64,000 nt of DNA from Caenorhabditis remanei (Eukaryota; Nematoda; Chromadorea; Rhabditida; Rhabditidae), in the NCBI RefSeq assembly GCF_010183535.1, contig NW_026526091.1:62001-126000 (forward strand), read 5' to 3'. The translations under genes were made by a program, and so were the position numbers. How positions within the stretch are numbered: position 1 is the first letter of the stretch; every line of letters begins with the position of its first letter. This document shows, piece by piece, positions 1 through 8,727 of this stretch. The notes under the pieces are model-generated. The model was not told where the DNA came from, ran no database searches, and worked only from the letters and a program-made list of their open reading frames with translations.

Positions 1-340
1 TGTCTTGAGTTTTTCTACAAACCAACATTAAAAAGTTACAATTTTAGAAAAAATTATTTTTCAAATTATTTTCACTCAAAAATTATTTTATTCTCATTTT
101 TTCTCAATTTCCGTAATTTTTTGGCTATAACACGAACAAGGAATACATACATGTGTTTTGTTATTTGTGATAACGCACTTTGCATACAGTTTTGGAAAGG
201 TATGTACGTTTTATAGCCAAAAAATTACGGAAACTGAGAAAAAATGAGAATAAAATAATTTTTGAGTGAAAATAATTTGAAAAATAATTTTTTCTAAAAT
301 TGTAACTTTTTAATGTAGGTTTGTAGAAAAACTCAAGACA
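1..340. repeat. Fold-back inverted repeat, MITE-like
   Basis: Bases 1-130 and 211-340 are almost exact reverse complements, separated by an 80-bp loop. The outer ends read TGTCTTGAG and CTCAAGACA. The arms are AT-rich and hold no credible gene. This is the shape of a small fold-back or MITE element. The left arm starts at the window edge, so the true end may lie further out. Family unknown. Confidence 0.8.
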
Positions 341-724
341 CGTATTTTGGTACATGTTTCAAAAAATTTGGAGAATTTTTTGATGAGTTATGATGGTTTC
401 CCCGAGGGCACTACTTTTGACTTCTGGAGCTTTAGCACGATACTTAGGAGTTGAGAAGCTAATTCAACACAATTTTTTGTTCATTCAGACTGTTTTCAAC
501 ATTTTGAAACAAAAAATTCAATATCTCCAAGAGAAAAAGAAAATGTTTTTTTTCGAATTTTCAAATCAAGATTAGGAAAAATCGATTATCGAAAAAATCA
601 GTGATTGAAATTTTTCAAAAAACATATTTTCTTATTGCTGAATACTTTGGCTTTTTTTCAAAAAAAAGTTTATGCAAAACGGACACGATTCAGCAGAGTT
701 ACACATAAAAGTATGAAGGGGTGC
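341..724. other. Intergenic, AT-rich, nothing recognised
   Basis: AT-rich spacer between the fold-back repeat and the first Maverick gene. A 61-codon open frame at 390-575 has no recognisable motif and low-complexity composition, so I do not call it a gene. No terminal inverted repeat of a Maverick is recognised here. Confidence 0.5.
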
Positions 725-1018
725 TCACTTATGCTCGCTACTGTATGTGGCTGGGGCCATGAGGACAGGTGTTGAGCGAGGGGCGTTTGGCATGTGGAGT
801 TCAAAGTTTTCACGAATAATGTTTAGCATATCATCATTGACTATAGGGAGATTCATATGTTGACGAATTTTGTATAGGATATCTTGATAGAATCGGCACT
901 TTGCAACAGCATCAAGGTTGGGGTCATTGAGGATTTTCTCCAGAAAGCGTTTGCCAGATTCGATAGAGCCACCTTCGTCATAGGGTATCATATGATATTT
1001 ACGAACAAGCTTAGCCAT
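725..1018 (-). CDS. Small conserved Maverick protein, function unknown
   Basis: A 97-residue protein starting at the ATG at 1018-1016. The pattern 'ILNDPNLDAVAKCRFYQDIL' near residues 30-49 resembles the short 'DPxLxxxxKxxxYxxxL' segment found in small proteins linked to Polinton and adintovirus capsid genes (family pattern from memory, not a search). Its ATG overlaps the TAA of the upstream gene by one base (TAATG), so the two are probably on one transcript and the products may act together. In other lineages these two segments may be one protein (inference). No catalytic residues, signal peptide or membrane segment are seen. A virion or assembly role is inferred only from its neighbours. 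Confidence 0.6.
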   Translation of the reverse strand: MAKLVRKYHMIPYDEGGSIESGKRFLEKILNDPNLDAVAKCRFYQDILYKIRQHMNLPIVNDDMLNIIRENFELHMPNAPRSTPVLMAPATYSSEHK

Positions 1019-1326
1019 TACTTTAGTTTTGTTACCACTAGAGCGGGGATAATGAATGAAGAAATCTGTGATTTATTGAGCTTAAATAGCATTCGTCTGG
1101 CCGTCTCCATATTATTTGAACCAGAAAGAGCAAGGAGTTTTGAATGAATAGGTCGAAGTATCGAAAGCTCTTTACTACTGAGCGGTATATTTCGAGAGTT
1201 GAGAATATTGTAGACGATTTCAACAAGAATATTGACTTGCTTGTTAGTAGCATTTCGGAGAGCGGCACGATTATTTTTCATGACTTTGTATAGGAAATCA
1301 TGATGCAAAATGAGGTTGGCAGCCAT
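1018..1326 (-). CDS. Small conserved Maverick helical protein
   Basis: A 102-residue basic, helix-rich protein. The order 'HHDFL', then 'ALRNATNKQVNILVEI', then 'NILNSRNIPLSSKELSILR' and a hydrophobic C-terminus follows a small protein that commonly accompanies invertebrate Polinton genes (FLxxLxxx, KALLxxAxxxxIxxLxE, NxLxGxIPLxxxxxxxLxxH). That family has no established role; a structural or assembly job is inferred. The gene lies just downstream of the packaging ATPase on the same strand. A TATAAAAGG element sits about 30-38 bp upstream of its ATG and overlaps the ATPase stop codon, so it may have its own promoter. A TGACTCA site lies at 1340-1346. Confidence 0.6.
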   Translation of the reverse strand: MAANLILHHDFLYKVMKNNRAALRNATNKQVNILVEIVYNILNSRNIPLSSKELSILRPIHSKLLALSGSNNMETARRMLFKLNKSQISSFIIPALVVTKLK

Positions 1327-1339
1327 TTTATTATGAAAA

Positions 1340-1364
1340 TGACTCAGAAAGTAACCCTTTTATA
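1340..1364 (-). promoter_or_regulatory. TATA element and AP-1-like site upstream of 1326
   Basis: On the minus strand TATAAAAGG (1364-1356) lies about 30-38 bp before the ATG at 1326, with TGACTCA (1340-1346) between them. The TATA element overlaps the TAA of the ATPase gene. TGACTCA is the AP-1/bZIP consensus and recurs upstream of the Maverick polymerase. Role inferred. Confidence 0.45.
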
Positions 1365-2037
1365 CAGGTTCATACGAAATTGGATACTCATCAACAAAAT
1401 TTGACAGAATTCGCATGCAGGGAGGAGAGTGCGGGTCGTTATTTATGAGCATGGCCTGGTAGGGTTTCGACATTATGTCTTGGTATGCTTGGTGTGCTCC
1501 CCTCCAGCTTGTACCAAATTGTTGAACGAGCAAGTTTTTGATTTGTGCCGCGTCAGAAAGACTCCGCATCAGAATTATGTATGTGCTATTGTTTCGGGTC
1601 ACAGGTGGCAAGGCGAATGCAGACTGAACCAAATTGAAGACGGCACAATTATAATGATGGGCATATACTGTGAAAAGAGTATTTAAGAGATTGAGAGACT
1701 CCTTGGATCTGGCAAAATCTGTCATCAGGTCATCACAAACCACAATATTATTCTGATTTTTATATTTTTTGAGTAGTTCAATATCAGGTAAGCCTTCATA
1801 AACTCTCAAATTGGGGAGATGATATGGTATACTAGGAGTTTTTACACCACAAAACCAGAATATATTTGATATTGGTTCTTCGAATGTTTTTGAGTGATTT
1901 TCAATTATTTTCCTGAGTAGTGTAGTTTTGCCGCTTTGTGTAGCCCCTATTATTGTGGTTTGAGAAGGGAATCGGAATCGAAAACCAGGGTTCAGTGATT
2001 TTGACGGCGGGTTAGACGATTGAATAGGAAAAGACAT
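1360..2037 (-). CDS. Maverick DNA-packaging ATPase (FtsK/HerA, A32-like)
   Basis: A 225-residue P-loop ATPase expected to pump the Maverick genome into capsids. Walker A is 'GATQSGKTT' at about residues 31-39. Walker B is 'NIVVCDD' near residues 97-103, with the acidic pair after a hydrophobic strand. A sensor-like polar segment 'NLVQSAF' follows near residue 137. The size matches the compact Polinton ATPases. It starts at the ATG at 2037-2035, just after the divergent penton-like gene on the plus strand. It is followed on the same strand by two small conserved proteins, which suggests one minus-strand cluster. The frame is intact. The superfamily is clear; the packaging role rests on the capsid, protease and polymerase genes around it. 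Confidence 0.88.
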   Translation of the reverse strand: MSFPIQSSNPPSKSLNPGFRFRFPSQTTIIGATQSGKTTLLRKIIENHSKTFEEPISNIFWFCGVKTPSIPYHLPNLRVYEGLPDIELLKKYKNQNNIVVCDDLMTDFARSKESLNLLNTLFTVYAHHYNCAVFNLVQSAFALPPVTRNNSTYIILMRSLSDAAQIKNLLVQQFGTSWRGAHQAYQDIMSKPYQAMLINNDPHSPPCMRILSNFVDEYPISYEPV

Positions 2038-2153
2038 GGGCAGATTGCTACCAAGATTGAAATTGTAGCAATGAAATTAATTGTAAATGTTGGGGCAGTG
2101 ACTGGCAGTGAAGTGGTGCTGTTAGAGAAGATCATTTTGAGTTCCGAGTGCTG

Positions 2154-2175
2154 TTTTTATAGCCTTTTATACTTT
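2154..2175. promoter_or_regulatory. TATA-like pair between divergent ATPase and penton-like genes
   Basis: Two TTTTATA-type motifs (2155-2160 and 2165-2171) lie 15-35 bp before the plus-strand ATG at 2190. Read in reverse they give TATAAAAGG for the minus-strand ATPase at 2037. A short bidirectional promoter is the simple reading. Assignment inferred from position. Confidence 0.4.
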
Positions 2176-2189
2176 TTCAGAGCAAGAGA

Positions 2190-3941
2190 ATGGATGACTT
2201 CTACGTGACACTCCCCTCCAACGTTCCAAACCCGCCCTTTCCAAACACTTCGAGTCGCTATGTCACCAGACTTCCTGAAGTTCTTCAATTGCGTAAAGAC
2301 AAATGGATGGTGGCACTAACAGATTTGGTGTATCCTCATAGTTTTGTGAATGTGGGAAAACCTCTACATTATTGGATTCATTTCAAAACAGGTCGACAGC
2401 CGATTCGAATTACATTTCCATCAGCTCATTATCTGAACTTGGAGCAAATACTTCTTACTCTCAACGCTAGAAATAGGCCAAAAAGAGGTGCTGAGGAGGA
2501 GATTGAAGAAGTCTCGAGAACTAAAAGAGCAGTTTCTGGTGGAAGCACCTCATCAGGCCCGGTACTAACAGAGGCCCAAAAAGAAATTCTAAGACTTGTT
2601 AATGAAAAAGCTGCCAGGGACAAAGCTGCCAAAGAGAAGGCTGATAAAGAGAAGGATGACCAGGAGAAAGCTGACCAGGCGAGGGATGCCAAGGAAAAGG
2701 CAGATAAAGAGAAGGCTGACAAGGAAAAAGCAGACAAGGAAAAGGCAGACAAGGAGAAGGCTGACAAGGAAAAAGCAGACAAGGATAAAGCTAAGAAAGA
2801 AAAAGCAGAGCGGGATAAGGAATTGTTGAAGCTTGTAAATGACAAGGCTGAAAAAGATAGACTTGCTAAGGAAAAGAAAGAAGCTGATGATAGAGCTGGT
2901 GAAAATGATGAGAAGGAAGAACAGGAAAGGGCTGAGAAAGAGGAAGCTGAGAAGGAGAAAGCTAAGAAAGAAAAAGCAGAGCGGGATAAGGAATTGTTGA
3001 AGCTTGTAAATGACAAGGCTGAAAAGGATAGGATTGCTAAGGAAAAGAAAGAAGCTGATGATAGAGCTAAAGAGAAAGAGGAAGCCGAGAAAGAGGAAGC
3101 TGAGAAGGAGAAAGCTAAGAAAGAAAAAGCAGAGCGGGATAAGGAATTGTTGAAGCTTGTAAATGACAAGGCTGAAAAGGATAGGATTGCTAAGGAAAAG
3201 AAAGAAGCTGATGATAGAGCTAAAGAGAAGGCAGACGAAGAAGCACAGAAGAAAGCCGCGGAAGATGCCAAGAAGAAGATTGAAGCTGACGCCAAGAAGA
3301 AAGCTGAACTGGAAAAAGCCCGAAAAGAACAACTTTTGGCTTTGGTAAATAACGCTCTAGCTGTAAAGGAGAATCTCCCCGTATACAAGGAAATTCTAAA
3401 ATCTGTTAAAGATAGACCTGAAGATCCTGCGACATATAGTGAGCTTTTGATAGAATTTGAAAAACTTCGCTCAATTGTTAGTATAGACGGAGCCAATTTC
3501 GATGTGACACCTTACATCAAGTTTTCTGAAGAGTATGGAAGAGTCAAAGTTCAATTTTTGCATTCAGATGTACTTTTCGTTGAATTTGAAAAGCCCTTCT
3601 CCTATTTTCTAGGATTCGACGATACAATTATCAGAAGTAGTATTTCGGCCCCTCATAAAGTTGATCTTTTTGGTGATGTTAGTGTTATTTACTTGTATTC
3701 TGATGTTGTAGAGCCTATAATTGTTGGTAATAAGAAGACTAACCTTCTATCTGTCATCCCTTGCACAGGTCAACATGGTTCTGTTGTTTACTACACTGTC
3801 CCTAATCCTCGATATGTCCCAATAATTAATAGTACTATTGATAGTATTCGTGTTGAGCTACTAACAGACGGTGGTGATCCAATTCCCTTCAGTTGGGGTA
3901 CGACTATTGCTGTATTGCATTTTAAAAAGTTGAAAATGTAA
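2190..3941 (+). CDS. Penton-like minor capsid protein with long helical insert
   Basis: A 583-residue protein in three parts. Residues 1-95 begin 'MDDFYVTLPSNVPNPPFP', the opening of a protein common in invertebrate Polintons (FYVTLPSN, then a 'TKLP' strand and 'LxxIxYPHS'). Residues about 435-583 end in 'IPFSWGTTIAVLHFKK', matching the usual C-terminus of that same family. Between them lies a charged Lys/Glu/Asp/Ala helix of about 300 residues. It has many KEKAD-type hexads and three near-identical copies of a block starting 'KKEKAERDKELLKLVNDKAE' (about nt 2792, 2960 and 3112). The helix looks like an inserted spacer or shaft in an otherwise beta-rich capsid protein, reminiscent of a fibre. 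The nearly identical DNA of the blocks points to recent repeat growth. Family placement is from remembered patterns; the exact virion position (penton or other minor protein) is uncertain. Confidence 0.6.
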   Translation: MDDFYVTLPSNVPNPPFPNTSSRYVTRLPEVLQLRKDKWMVALTDLVYPHSFVNVGKPLHYWIHFKTGRQPIRITFPSAHYLNLEQILLTLNARNRPKRGAEEEIEEVSRTKRAVSGGSTSSGPVLTEAQKEILRLVNEKAARDKAAKEKADKEKDDQEKADQARDAKEKADKEKADKEKADKEKADKEKADKEKADKDKAKKEKAERDKELLKLVNDKAEKDRLAKEKKEADDRAGENDEKEEQERAEKEEAEKEKAKKEKAERDKELLKLVNDKAEKDRIAKEKKEADDRAKEKEEAEKEEAEKEKAKKEKAERDKELLKLVNDKAEKDRIAKEKKEADDRAKEKADEEAQKKAAEDAKKKIEADAKKKAELEKARKEQLLALVNNALAVKENLPVYKEILKSVKDRPEDPATYSELLIEFEKLRSIVSIDGANFDVTPYIKFSEEYGRVKVQFLHSDVLFVEFEKPFSYFLGFDDTIIRSSISAPHKVDLFGDVSVIYLYSDVVEPIIVGNKKTNLLSVIPCTGQHGSVVYYTVPNPRYVPIINSTIDSIRVELLTDGGDPIPFSWGTTIAVLHFKKLKM

Positions 3942-3982
3942 TTTTATTGAATGAAGATTGTTGATAAGTGATAGTAACAAAA

Positions 3983-4698
3983 CTAAATTTGAGCAAAGAG
4001 TTCTTCTTGAAGATCTTGAGCCATTTGTTGTTGAGCCATAACTGGAGAATCAATCAAAACCTCAATGTCTGGCTGCCGATGAAGAACGAATCGGGGGCTT
4101 TTCTTGCCATCCATGTGATGCTTTTCCATAGCAGGTAGCACTCCGGGGTTCACAAGGTTGACGTAACGAGACCAGTTGATATAAGTTTCAGAGTTCATGG
4201 CTTGTTGACAATTTTTGAAATGTTCTTTGAATATATGTGTAGCACAATCTTCAGTTGATTTGAAGAAGTTTCTGCATTCAGGGCATTTACGATGTTTTAT
4301 ACCTTTGATGATCTGGAAAAAAAAACAGTGAGACATTAACATTGAAAAGCACTTACATTTTCGGCAATTTTCTTGCCGAAGCAAGCATGGACAATTTGGA
4401 CCCAGTGGTCCAATAGGATCTGACTCGTGTGGGTCATTGGCCGAAAATAATCTCTGACTGGATGATTGCTGGATATGTGGTGAGCCAGTCCAACCATCTG
4501 AGTATGGTGGTCCAGGCACACGGGGCATGTGTGTGCTTGTTTGTGAAGGCCCCAGTTAGAAATATTATCGAAATCTTTTTGAGTTATGTTGGGTGGAGGT
4601 TGGCGAAATCCGTGATGAATGAATTTCCAATGCTCTTCGAGCTGAATAGAGTCAGAGGCCATCCAACCACATTCACGACAATATAGAGTAAGAGACAT
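3983..4698 (-). CDS. C2H2 zinc-finger protein of the Maverick, two exons
   Basis: Exon 1 runs 4698-4356 and exon 2 runs 4312-3983, joined over a 43-bp intron with GTAAGT donor and TTCCAG acceptor. The product is about 223 residues. It has three C2H2-type fingers: 'YCRECGWMASDSIQLEEHW' with following HH, 'TCPVCLDHHTQMVGLAHH' with a following H, and after the intron 'KCPECRNFFKSTEDCATH' with a following H. The C-terminal half is not recognised and ends in a Gln-rich stretch. It could bind DNA or RNA as a regulator or packaging factor (inference). It lies tail to tail with the penton-like gene and just downstream of the protease gene on the same strand. The intron is typical of Caenorhabditis, showing adaptation to nuclear expression. 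Confidence 0.7.
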
Positions 4699-4733
4699 TG
4701 AAAAATACGACCGACTAGTAGATTGAATTTGAA

Positions 4734-5210
4734 TCAGAATGACTTGGAAGGTGGGAGTTTATATTCATAAGAGTCGTAGAGATATGTCCGTATAAAACTG
4801 TCGTCAGTTGTCAAATTGTCCAGCAGTGTACAGAGGGTTCGAAACGAATAGCCACGAGCCATCATAGCCAGAATGAATATTACGAAACCGCCACAAGTGA
4901 TTTCGCTGATTCTTTGATTTTTGTAAGTGTTGTGTAGAACTTTTGGAAATGTTTTGAGGTAGCTGATGATGTGATGATTCGGTCTTTCACCCAAAGAACA
5001 GAAAAAGTGGCAGGTGCGCTTGGAGTCTACGAAAATGCCTTGCCAGTGTCTTCCTGATTGTTGTTGAGTGTCAGTATTCACAACTAGACAATATTTCTTC
5101 TTTTTGGGTTTTGAAAGATGGACGAGCTCGTCGGCAGAATACACCCCAAGGAACTTGTTTCGAGTGTGTGGGTCCTTGGATAGAATATTGTAGATGTCAT
5201 CAGAAAACAT
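4734..5210 (-). CDS. Adenain-like cysteine protease (Maverick maturation protease)
   Basis: A 158-residue protein with the layout of the adenovirus/Polinton maturation protease. The catalytic His is in 'GRHWQGIFVDS' (about residue 54), with an acidic residue in the following 'FVDS'. The nucleophile Cys is in 'EITCGGFVIFIL' (about residue 109), with Gln in 'NQRIS' shortly before it as the likely oxyanion-hole residue. 'CGxF' followed by a hydrophobic helix is the family signature. It is somewhat shorter than adenovirus protease (about 200 residues). It would cleave capsid precursors during virion maturation. It is divergently transcribed from the pX/pVI-like gene at 5254, with only about 43 bp between the two ATGs. 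Confidence 0.82.
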   Translation of the reverse strand: MFSDDIYNILSKDPHTRNKFLGVYSADELVHLSKPKKKKYCLVVNTDTQQQSGRHWQGIFVDSKRTCHFFCSLGERPNHHIISYLKTFPKVLHNTYKNQRISEITCGGFVIFILAMMARGYSFRTLCTLLDNLTTDDSFIRTYLYDSYEYKLPPSKSF

Positions 5211-5253
5211 GTATAAATAGCTGTGATTTCACTCACCTCTACCCCTTTTTATA
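5211..5253. promoter_or_regulatory. Compact divergent promoter with two TATA motifs
   Basis: Between the ATGs of the protease (minus, 5210) and the pX/pVI-like gene (plus, 5254) are TATAAATAG (5213-5221, plus reading) and CCTTTTTATAATGG (minus reading TATAAAAAGG, about 5242-5251). Each lies about 35 bp from the start codon it would serve. Inferred from spacing and repetition of the same motif at other Maverick genes. Confidence 0.45.
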
Positions 5254-5646
5254 ATGGCTCCAGTACCTGTAGACTTGACTAAAATTAACTACAAGGCTCT
5301 GCTCCGGCACAATATACCAGGATCAGGCCCTTTCCTAGGCACGAGATATCAACGTGGTGGGAATATGAGAGGTGCTGGCCTTGGTGGAATATTGACTGCC
5401 GCTCTTGCCTTGATTCCGAGATTTTTGAGTTCAGCAGCTGGTCAGCATCTAGTTAGTGCAGGCAAGTCGCTAGCGTCCGAAATAGCTAGTGGGAATAATT
5501 TGAAATCTAGTCTGAAGACAGTAGCTAAGCAAAAACTGAAGGAGTTTGGTGGTTCTGGAAGAAAAAGACCTAGGAAAAGTATAAAAGGATCAAGTGTTTC
5601 TGTTTTGAAACCCCATTTGGTTGAGTCTCGTAGAAACTTTCTCTAA
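5254..5646 (+). CDS. pX/pVI-like basic minor virion protein
   Basis: A 130-residue protein. The middle reads 'GAGLGGILTAALALIPRFL' followed by 'AAGQHLVSAGKSLASEIASG' and 'LKSSLKTVAKQKLKEF'. This Gly-rich, then amphipathic helix, then 'GxxLxxAGxxxAxxxxxG' pattern is typical of small Polinton and adintovirus proteins compared with adenovirus pX or pVI. The C-terminal third is strongly basic ('GRKRPRKS'), suiting DNA binding inside the particle. The gene ends two bases before the major capsid ATG, so the pair may share a transcript. It is a plausible substrate of the adjacent protease. Role inferred from family resemblance and context. Confidence 0.65.
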   Translation: MAPVPVDLTKINYKALLRHNIPGSGPFLGTRYQRGGNMRGAGLGGILTAALALIPRFLSSAAGQHLVSAGKSLASEIASGNNLKSSLKTVAKQKLKEFGGSGRKRPRKSIKGSSVSVLKPHLVESRRNFL

Positions 5647-5648
5647 AC

Positions 5649-6959
5649 ATGTTGAGCCGTATTGACCCCAAAAGCCAGGACTTTATCACTGAAGAGCTCG
5701 ATTTCTCGACTCTACCGGCCACACAATGTGGTATCGTTAACTCTCGTTTTACGTATATTCCTTTGAAAAATCAGCTAACTGAGAATGGTCCGTGGGAGCT
5801 TCACTTGACCAACAATAATCTCAGTTACATGAACCCCAAAAAGACTTATATTGTGTTTACTTTTAAAATTACTGATGAGGCTGGTAATCATGTTCAGATG
5901 GGTGGGACTCCTGAGGTACTCTACGCGCCAATCAACAATATTGCGCATAGTATAATAAAGTCGTATAGTATGCATATCAATGGTCAGATGGTCTTTCACA
6001 ATTCAACAAATTATGCCTATCAAAGCTACCTAGAATCGGCCCTAATGCATGGTGAAGAGATCAAGAACTCTACGCTAACAGCTGCCGGGTTCTTTCACGA
6101 CGAGGTGGTTGGAAGTCCTAAAAGCTCTGGATTCTTGAGACGATGTGAAATGGTCTACAAGAAGGGAACTGTTCAAGTGGCTTGCAACATTTCGATTGAT
6201 TTGATGAATCAGAACAAAGTCTTGATCAATGGATGTGATGTGAAGCTGACTCTTTATCCGAATTCGAGTGAATTTCTTATTGAAGGTCAGAACCTTGGAG
6301 CAAATAAGATGAAATTCCATGTCACTGACGTTTTCGCAATGGTGAATGAATTTGATTTGGCCGATGGCCTGTCCAATGAACTCGAGTTGGCTCTGCAAAG
6401 TCATAAAAATATTCAATATCCCTTGATTTCACCACAGATTCGAAGTTTCTACATTGAGGCAAACATACTAGATGCTCCAGCTAATACAATATTTACGTCA
6501 AAGATGCCGAGACGTGTCTTTGTAGGTCTCGTGTCTGCTGAAGCTTACAATGGCTCATACGAAACATCCCCCTTCAATTTTCAAAACTTTGATTTGTCCC
6601 AAATACACATTGACTATTGTGGACAATCGGTTCCTGGAAGACCATTCAATTTGGATTTTGAGGGTGGAAAATTTGTAGAGCCCTACATCCTCATGCACGC
6701 TCGCACCAATTTCACATCCAATTCCATCAGTAAGGAGATGTTCAGAAGTGGAGGGTACACAATTTATGGTTTCGAACTCAGTGTAATTGCACAGGATCAC
6801 AATCTTTTCGAGCTCGTGAAACAGACAAACGTCTCAGTTCGTTTGAATTTTGCTAAAAAGACACCTGCCGGTGGGCTATATGCTATAATTTATGGAGAAT
6901 TCGATAATATTCTGAATATCAACGATCTTCGAGTCCCTGCCGTTAGTACTATTGTCTAA
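5649..6959 (+). CDS. Maverick major capsid protein (double jelly-roll)
   Basis: A 436-residue protein expected to form the pseudo-hexameric capsomer. Its N-terminal pattern matches the invertebrate proteins often named 'F54H12.2-like', which are Polinton major capsids. 'LPATQCGIVNS' near residues 20-30 corresponds to the family 'PPTQTSI' segment. 'YAPINNIAHSIIKSYSMHIN' near residues 89-108 corresponds to 'VNNLLHSLFNQVDVF', and 'NYAYQSYLESAL' near 118-129 to the very conserved 'NAYAYRAYIETLL'. The C-terminal 'NLDFEGGKFVEPYILMHART' and the Phe/Ile-rich strands fit the second jelly-roll. The frame is intact and unspliced. Its close neighbours are the basic minor protein, protease and ATPase, which together form the standard Maverick morphogenesis module. 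Confidence 0.87.
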   Translation: MLSRIDPKSQDFITEELDFSTLPATQCGIVNSRFTYIPLKNQLTENGPWELHLTNNNLSYMNPKKTYIVFTFKITDEAGNHVQMGGTPEVLYAPINNIAHSIIKSYSMHINGQMVFHNSTNYAYQSYLESALMHGEEIKNSTLTAAGFFHDEVVGSPKSSGFLRRCEMVYKKGTVQVACNISIDLMNQNKVLINGCDVKLTLYPNSSEFLIEGQNLGANKMKFHVTDVFAMVNEFDLADGLSNELELALQSHKNIQYPLISPQIRSFYIEANILDAPANTIFTSKMPRRVFVGLVSAEAYNGSYETSPFNFQNFDLSQIHIDYCGQSVPGRPFNLDFEGGKFVEPYILMHARTNFTSNSISKEMFRSGGYTIYGFELSVIAQDHNLFELVKQTNVSVRLNFAKKTPAGGLYAIIYGEFDNILNINDLRVPAVSTIV

Positions 6960-7030
6960 TGGTCATTAATCATTTTCCTGTTTTCTCTGGGTCTCGAATC
7001 CCTTACAGCGTCAGCTGTTTAGGCTCCGCC

Positions 7031-7045
7031 CACTTTTATAAATAG
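7031..7045 (+). promoter_or_regulatory. TATA motif before the 7127 gene
   Basis: CTTTTATAAATAGAG lies about 85-95 bp upstream of the chosen ATG at 7127, the same TATAAATAG seen upstream of 5254. Inferred core promoter. Confidence 0.4.
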
Positions 7046-7126
7046 AGACCTTCCATTCCAAAAGTCGTCATTCTTACCTTTTGTCTTGCTGGATGTCGGC
7101 GGTTTTTTCCTCTGCTCTCTCCACCA

Positions 7127-7810
7127 ATGCCCCGAAAACCCGTTTCGCCAAGTCGTCAACTCAGACGTCCAAAGCTGCCAAGTCAGCCAATCACCCAACC
7201 AATCATTCCTCCTCCTACCAACCAACCAACCAAGCCTCTGGCGGCAAATGGAAGCGATCCATCCATGAAACTGGTATGGATTCTCAACCAGGTGACCGAC
7301 CTCCAACAAATGGTTCTGAACCACTCGCAAAGGAACCACGAGTTGGCTCTCCAGAAGATGGGAAAGTATGCAATGGTAGCGAAAGTCGTAAGGTGTTTTG
7401 TTTATTTTTCTTGCTTCAATAACTAATTGTTTTTCAGAGATATCTTGGAGAAAAAGCAGCAACAATAGAAATGCCAACTGCGGAAGCTGCTGAATTGTGT
7501 CCAAAGTTTCTCTACGATGACCGTACCCTGATTATCCACATGTGTCTTCCTTGCCGAATCGCGAGCCGTACTCTTGATATGCAAATTGTCGATGATGATA
7601 ACCAACAACTAGGTAAATTTTTGAAAAAATTATGATTTTCATTGTGTTCTTACAGCCGTCAACCTATGTAAAATTTGCCGATCCACGTTCAAATCTCAAC
7701 TTGGAGTGAAATTCTTCAAACACGATCTTCCATGTGTCAAGCGCCAACTACTCGATGATGCTGCGAAGAACAAAGTCGACAAGAAGGACCTCAAAAAATT
7801 TGTCTTGTAA
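7127..7810 (+). CDS. Cys-rich small Maverick protein, paralogue of the 15683 gene
   Basis: Three exons fit: 7127-7387, 7438-7612 and 7656-7810. Both introns are 43-50 bp with TTTTCAG or TTACAG acceptors. The product of about 197 residues has a Pro/Gln/Asn-rich N-terminus and then two paired-cysteine sites: 'IIHMCLPCRIASRTLDM' and, after intron 2, 'VNLCKICRSTFKSQLGVKFF', with a late Cys in 'HDLPC'. This could form a zinc ribbon (C-x2-C, C-x2-C). The gene at 15683-15169 (and its twin at 58018) has the same two sites, 'IVHMCTPCKKI' and 'LALCSICRSYL...NVKFF', and introns of the same phases (0 and 1), so the two are paralogues. Function unknown. An alternative ATG in another frame does not give this protein. 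Confidence 0.65.
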
Positions 7811-8412
7811 ATTTTCTTGTGAGCAGTGCATTTAATCCTATGTCTTTTTTCAAATGTAACCAAATAATCCTGATTTCTTGTCATTCATTCTTTTATTACT
7901 CTTTTAATATTTTACACTATAATAAATCTGCTCATGAGAAGAGTGTGTTACTTTGTACAATGGCTCTTCAGCCAATTATTGTTATCTGAGTTTGGGAAAA
8001 AAATTGAGGAGTTGAAAGGAATAGGAATAGACTATACTGAGATTGTAAGAATACTTTTGAAAACGTAATAATTTGAATTAATTCCTTCAGAAAGCACAAA
8101 GCAGTGCCACAATGTGGAAGTCTGAGTGTTTGAAGTTGAAAAACATGTTGAAGTATGTATATTTACTCTTTGAGCTTTTGATTTTCACGGTTTTTCACGG
8201 AAAAGAGTACACGATTTGGCGCAATGGACATGTCCCTCAATAACTTCGTCTCGGAAAAGTAATAAATAATACCATTCGGCCCCCTCTTTCCTTCATATTT
8301 TGCCCCCAACTCCTACATTTCCTCTCTTTTTTTCCCCATTTTTCTCTGCGTCTCTTGATTTTACATACTCTTTATTTCAATAAAATTAAATTATTCTAAA
8401 GTGCTCACGAAA
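7811..8412. other. Intergenic, nothing recognised
   Basis: AT-rich spacer after the Cys-rich gene, with pyrimidine-rich runs around 8280-8345 and AATAAA motifs near 7920 and 8380. No convincing reading frame or RNA gene is seen. Confidence 0.5.
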
Positions 8413-8471
8413 TTTTCAAAATAAAGAAGACTTTTTAACTATGGTGTAAAAAGTCTTCTTTTTCTTGAAAA
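8413..8471. repeat. Short perfect-stem hairpin
   Basis: The arm AAAGAAGACTTTTTA (about 8423-8437) pairs with TAAAAAGTCTTCTTT (about 8447-8461), with near-pairing flanks TTTTCAA/TTGAAAA. It could be a remnant fold-back element or a transcript-end structure. No function can be assigned. Confidence 0.5.
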
Positions 8472-8496
8472 TTCCTTCAAATATACAAAAATGGTG

Positions 8497-8590
8497 ACCT
8501 AGAAAAAGCTGGCCGAGGAAATGCTGGCCGAGAAAATGCTGACCGAGAAAATGCTGGCCGAGAAAATGCTGACCTAGAAAATGGTGGCCT
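8497..8590. repeat. Short tandem repeat, about 18-bp unit
   Basis: About five copies of a unit like CTGGCCGAGAAAATG with small variations. The minus-strand frame across it gives a repetitive Ser/Ala/Phe/Arg peptide that I regard as a by-product. Confidence 0.7.
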
Positions 8591-8727
8591 CGGTGTAATA
8601 GTCGGCCGCCGTAAAATTATCTTCCAGGGGGACAGGTGCCTCCTTAGTGTGTGTCGACGCGCGCCCGCGAAATTTGCGTACAGCAGCTGACTCGCCGTCA
8701 CCGTATTTTTCTTATCCCAATCTACTC

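Noticed and set aside
2429..3496. Long minus-strand frames opposite the helical repeat of the penton-like gene
   Set aside because: They are by-products of the repetitive Lys/Glu codons; composition is low-complexity Ser/Phe/Leu with no motifs.
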